From: JAOUFP01 sp963801505
GTDB lineage: Bacteria > Nitrospirota > Thermodesulfovibrionia > Thermodesulfovibrionales > UBA6898
Reading direction: 5' to 3'
Length of the DNA stretch: 64,000 bases
NCBI GenBank assembly: GCA_963801505.1
Contig: CAWDEY010000020.1
Span: forward strand, 124,001-188,000
Part shown: positions 61,251-64,000 of the stretch, in pieces
Numbering within the stretch: position 1 is the first letter of the stretch
Layout: every line of letters begins with the position of its first letter
Made by a program: the position numbers and the translations under genes
The notes under the pieces: model-generated
The model's input: the letters and a program-made list of their open reading frames with translations, nothing else
What the model was told of the DNA's origin: nothing
Database searches by the model: none

Positions 61251-62561
61251 TCAATCAGCCAGCGCCGGAATTTCGGATGGGCTGATGGCTATCAGGTCCA
61301 TGGCCCTTTCCCTGATATTCTTTCCGTGCAGATAGGCTATGCCGAATTCAGTGACAACATAGTGGACATCGCCCCTCGTTAAGGTGACGCCGGCGCCTTC
61401 CTTAAGAAACGGAACAATCCTTGAAAGCTCGCCATTTTCAGCCGTAGACTGAAGTGCCAGTATGGTCTTGCCTCCCTGCGATAAGACCGCGCCGCGCATA
61501 AAGTCGGCCTGCCCCCCTATCCCGCTGAAAAAGTACTTTCCAATAGACTCTGCTGTGGCCTGTCCTGTAAGGTCTATTTCCAGTGCGCTGTTTATCGCGG
61601 TCACATTTCTGTTGCCTGCTATAGTCAGGGGATTGTTCGTATAACTGACTGGCCTGAATTCTATGCTCGGATTGTCATGTATATACTCATAGGTCTCTCT
61701 TTTACCCATACAAAAGGCTGCAATTGTTTTATTGCGATTAAGTTCTTTTTTCGTATTATCGACGACACCTTTTCTGATAAGGTCAACAATGCCGTCTGAG
61801 AGCAGCTCTGTATGAACACCGAGGTTTTTCCTGTTGCCAAGTTGAGACAGGATGGCATTGGGTACGCTCCCGTAGCCCACCTGGATGGTGTCCCCGTTTT
61901 GGACTATCTGTGATACATATTTCCCTATATGCTCTGCAATCTCATCCGGAACAACAGCCTCAAACTCAAGCAACGGTTCATCATAAGGCACAACAAAGGC
62001 AATATCATCCATCCGTATAAATGAATCTCCATGGACACGAGGCATGTGGGAATTTACCTGGGCTATCACCACTGAGGCGCTCTCGGCAGCAGCCTTGACT
62101 ATATCAACACTGACACCCAGGCTCATATAGCCATGGGCGTCAGGCAAAGAGGTCTGGATCAGCGCCACATCAATGGGTATCCGTTTCTTAAGAAACAGAT
62201 CAGGGACCGAAGAAAGAAATATCGGCGTGTAGTCAGCGATGCCGTTGTTGACAGCATCACGCATATTCATTCCGATGAAAAATGAGTTGCACCGGAATGT
62301 GTCCCTGAATTTTTCATCGGTGTAAGGGGACACGCCCAGATTCCAGACCTGGAGCACTTCAGCATCGAAAAAGGCCTTTGGATGTGAACGGATATATTGA
62401 ATCAGGGCCTTGACGAGGTACTGCGGCTCGCCGCACCCTGTGCCGATAAAGATCCTGTCGCCGGGATGAATATGGGCAAAGATATTGCCCTCCCCGGCAA
62501 ACTTCTCAGGATACCTGTCTTTTAAGTCCTGAAGACTCCCGCTGTCATTCTCCGGTAACAT
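61251..62561 (-). CDS. acetyl-CoA hydrolase/transferase (Cat1-like), frame ends early
   Basis: 436 residues of the CoA-transferase family (VLQVWNLGVSPYTDEKFRDTF, VALIQTSLPDAHGYMSLGVSVDI, GYGSVPNAI, EIDLTGQATAESIG). The catalytic Glu lies in the HTELLSDG region. The natural ending in this family, IAIAHPKFRPWL, is altered to IAISPSEIPALAD by one extra base at 61283. Upstream the enzyme is intact, so it may still function. The lost continuation is the GNAT domain at 60662. Confidence 0.85.
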   Translation of the reverse strand: MLPENDSGSLQDLKDRYPEKFAGEGNIFAHIHPGDRIFIGTGCGEPQYLVKALIQYIRSHPKAFFDAEVLQVWNLGVSPYTDEKFRDTFRCNSFFIGMNMRDAVNNGIADYTPIFLSSVPDLFLKKRIPIDVALIQTSLPDAHGYMSLGVSVDIVKAAAESASVVIAQVNSHMPRVHGDSFIRMDDIAFVVPYDEPLLEFEAVVPDEIAEHIGKYVSQIVQNGDTIQVGYGSVPNAILSQLGNRKNLGVHTELLSDGIVDLIRKGVVDNTKKELNRNKTIAAFCMGKRETYEYIHDNPSIEFRPVSYTNNPLTIAGNRNVTAINSALEIDLTGQATAESIGKYFFSGIGGQADFMRGAVLSQGGKTILALQSTAENGELSRIVPFLKEGAGVTLTRGDVHYVVTEFGIAYLHGKNIRERAMDLIAISPSEIPALAD

Positions 62562-62627
62562 AACGCTCCTTTGCTTCTTCTATTACCAGTATAGCAAATA
62601 CCAGTTACGACTCCGATGCTTTATTGA

Positions 62628-62769
62628 TTTGTGTCTGTGTAGAGGTTTTCTCTCGCGTCATTCCGCTCGAAATCCTTAATCGGTAAAAGAGGATTCAACA
62701 TATCCGGTCCCTCGGGCCAAGGGAGCCGAGGAGGACTTAAACTTTAGTTTATTGACAGACACTAATTAG
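62628..62769. repeat. repeat family B, copy with diverged interior
   Basis: Left TTTGTGTCTGTGTAGA, right TTATTGACAGACACTAATTAG are inverted partners. The interior (CGTCATTCCGCTCGAAATCC, CCCTCGGGCCAAGGGAG) differs from other copies. Confidence 0.7.
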
Positions 62770-62852
62770 AAACAAGGTCCCAGGACATTTTTCATTTGTA
62801 TCCACAGAGATATTCTGATATAGTGTTAACAAAAATGTTTCACGGAGGTAAT

Positions 62853-63422
62853 ATGGCCGCAGTACTATCTCTCCTGGCCCTTATTTTACTGGGCACTATA
62901 ATTATCATATTCGCCGGCATCGCTATCTACAATAAACTCGTCCGCCTGAGGACCACGGTAAAGTCTTCCTGGTCAGACATAGACGTACAGCTCAAAAAGA
63001 GATACGACCTTGTCCCGAATCTCATAGAGACTGTAAAAGGCTACGCCAGCCATGAAAAGACAGTTTTTGAGAAAGTGACCGAGGCCCGGTCTTCTGCCAT
63101 GAAGGCATCTTCTCCTGCTGACAAGGCAAAGGCTGAAAACATGTTCAGCGAAACTCTCAAAAGCCTGTTTGCGGTAGCAGAGGCCTATCCCGAGTTGAAG
63201 GCAAATACTAATTTTCTGCAGCTGCAGACCCAACTAAAGGAACTGGAAGACAATATTGAATATGCCAGGAGATATTATAACGCTGTCGTCAGGGATTTTA
63301 ATATCCTGACGGAAACATTCCCTTCCAATATCATCGCGACTAAGTTCAGCTTCGTAAAAGAAGAATTCTTTGAACTGGAAGAACCAGGGGTGGAAAGAAA
63401 GCCCGTAAAAGTGAGTTTTTAG
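62853..63422 (+). CDS. lemA: LemA family protein
   Basis: 189 residues from ATG 62853, with GGAGG at correct spacing; the frame extends back to 62796 but without support. One N-terminal membrane helix, then the LemA helical domain (YNKLVRLRTTVKSSWSDIDVQLKKRYDLVPNL, with the RR-YYN motif ARRYYNAVVRDFN). Followed by a DUF2207 gene, the usual pairing. Function unknown. Confidence 0.92.
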   Translation: MAAVLSLLALILLGTIIIIFAGIAIYNKLVRLRTTVKSSWSDIDVQLKKRYDLVPNLIETVKGYASHEKTVFEKVTEARSSAMKASSPADKAKAENMFSETLKSLFAVAEAYPELKANTNFLQLQTQLKELEDNIEYARRYYNAVVRDFNILTETFPSNIIATKFSFVKEEFFELEEPGVERKPVKVSF

Positions 63423-63435
63423 CGAAGGACGGAAG

Positions 63436-64000
63436 ATGCGCTTAATGGGCAGACTCCATATATTCCTGTTTTTCTGCCTAGGAATTTTTTTTATTGTCCC
63501 CGGTTCAGTGTCCGCGCAGGATTTTACCATCAATGATTTCAAGGCAAATATACTTATCAACCCTGATTCATCCTTTACAGTCGATGAGATTTTAACAGTA
63601 GAATTTCACCGTCCCAGGCACGGCATATACAGGGAAATACCGTACATATATACCGACAGCCTCGGCAGAAACATAAGGACCCCGACTGAAGTGCTTTCAG
63701 TCAGGGACGGAAACGGCAATAAACTCAGGGCAAAGATCTCAAGAAAAGGGAATATAATAAATATCAGGATCGGCGACCCTGATACTTATGTCTCAGGTGT
63801 CAGGGAATATGAGATTATCTACAAGATTGAAAACGCAATACTATTTTTTGATGACCATGATGAACTCTACTGGAATGTGACCGGCAATTTCTGGCAGGCA
63901 GAGATAAGGCACGCTGAGTGCGCGGTCAGGCTTGCCGGTAAAAAGACAAAAGAGTTCCGGGCCGCCTGCTATACAGGAAGAAGCGGGTCTACGGAAAAAT
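63436..64000 (+). CDS. DUF2207 membrane protein, 5' part
   Basis: Open from ATG 63436 to the window's end (188 codons, no stop). Signal peptide (IFLFFCLGIFFIVPGSVSAQ) then the DUF2207 N-terminal beta domain (FTINDFKANILINPDSSFTV, HRPRHGIYREIPY). AAGGACGGAAG precedes the ATG. Partner of LemA in many bacteria. Truncated by the window edge. Confidence 0.87.
   Translation, partial: MRLMGRLHIFLFFCLGIFFIVPGSVSAQDFTINDFKANILINPDSSFTVDEILTVEFHRPRHGIYREIPYIYTDSLGRNIRTPTEVLSVRDGNGNKLRAKISRKGNIINIRIGDPDTYVSGVREYEIIYKIENAILFFDDHDELYWNVTGNFWQAEIRHAECAVRLAGKKTKEFRAACYTGRSGSTEK

Noticed and set aside
1..64000. tRNA or rRNA genes
   Set aside because: I saw no T-loop/acceptor patterns or rRNA core sequence; a tRNAscan run would settle it.

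Overview
The window comes from an anaerobic bacterium, most like Nitrospirota (Thermodesulfovibrionia) or Desulfobacterota. The signs are c-type haem sensor motifs, corrinoid methyl transfer, CCG-domain iron-sulfur proteins, a sigma-54 regulator and many short palindromic repeats. This placement rests on gene content and general style only. I saw no rRNA, tRNA or CRISPR array.

The central feature is one co-oriented block from about 9.57 to 23.14 kb on the + strand. It starts with a strong sigma-54-type promoter (9568-9583) and a degenerate receiver protein. Then come two MtaA/CmuA-type zinc methyltransferases, an AhpD-like protein, an MtrH-like methyltransferase, a corrinoid protein, a short QueG-like ferredoxin protein, a RACo-type corrinoid activator, a small cysteine protein of unknown role, a FolD homologue lacking two catalytic residues, an HdrE/NarI-like cytochrome b and an HdrD-like CCG protein. 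It ends with cysteate synthase and fused sulfopyruvate decarboxylase (ComDE), two enzymes of the Methanosarcina-type coenzyme M pathway. My reading, which is inference, is a bacterial methyl-transfer system that uses coenzyme M or a related thiol, exchanges methyl groups with tetrahydrofolate through the corrinoid protein, and passes thiol redox to the membrane through the Hdr-like pair. No methyl-CoM reductase gene is present.

Upstream (0-9.3 kb) lie a histidine kinase and NtrC-type regulator pair with a GAFTNA loop, an MFS transporter, an OsmC protein, a CobW GTPase, and a membrane diguanylate cyclase with haem-c motifs. Downstream (23-37 kb) are mostly housekeeping or orphan genes: a second OsmC, a yeast-type cytosine deaminase, a signal-less substrate-binding protein, a long GroES, an amidohydrolase, RseC, an EF-G-like GTPase, and an oligopeptide ABC importer without its ATPases in an operon with an AI-2E protein and a glutamine-amidotransferase-type hydrolase.

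From 37.5 to 41.5 kb is an accessory island: HigBA, a broken integron-type integrase, a BrnT/CopG-like toxin-antitoxin pair, a decayed second HigBA and a DUF6429-zinc-ribbon protein. This looks like an integron remnant, although I could not find attC sites by eye. From 41.8 to 57.4 kb are cell-wall, helicase, type IV prepilin peptidase, recG, nusA and rimP genes, all on the minus strand. From 58.8 to 62.6 kb is a second decayed stretch: a flavoredoxin remnant, an AAA ATPase remnant, a frameshifted VapC with intact VapB, and a bifunctional acyl-CoA hydrolase/GNAT split by one base. LemA and a partial DUF2207 protein close the window.

At least six families of short inverted-repeat elements fill the intergenic spaces. 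One copy sits inside the methyl-transfer operon and appears to supply the ribosome-binding site of the cysteate synthase gene.
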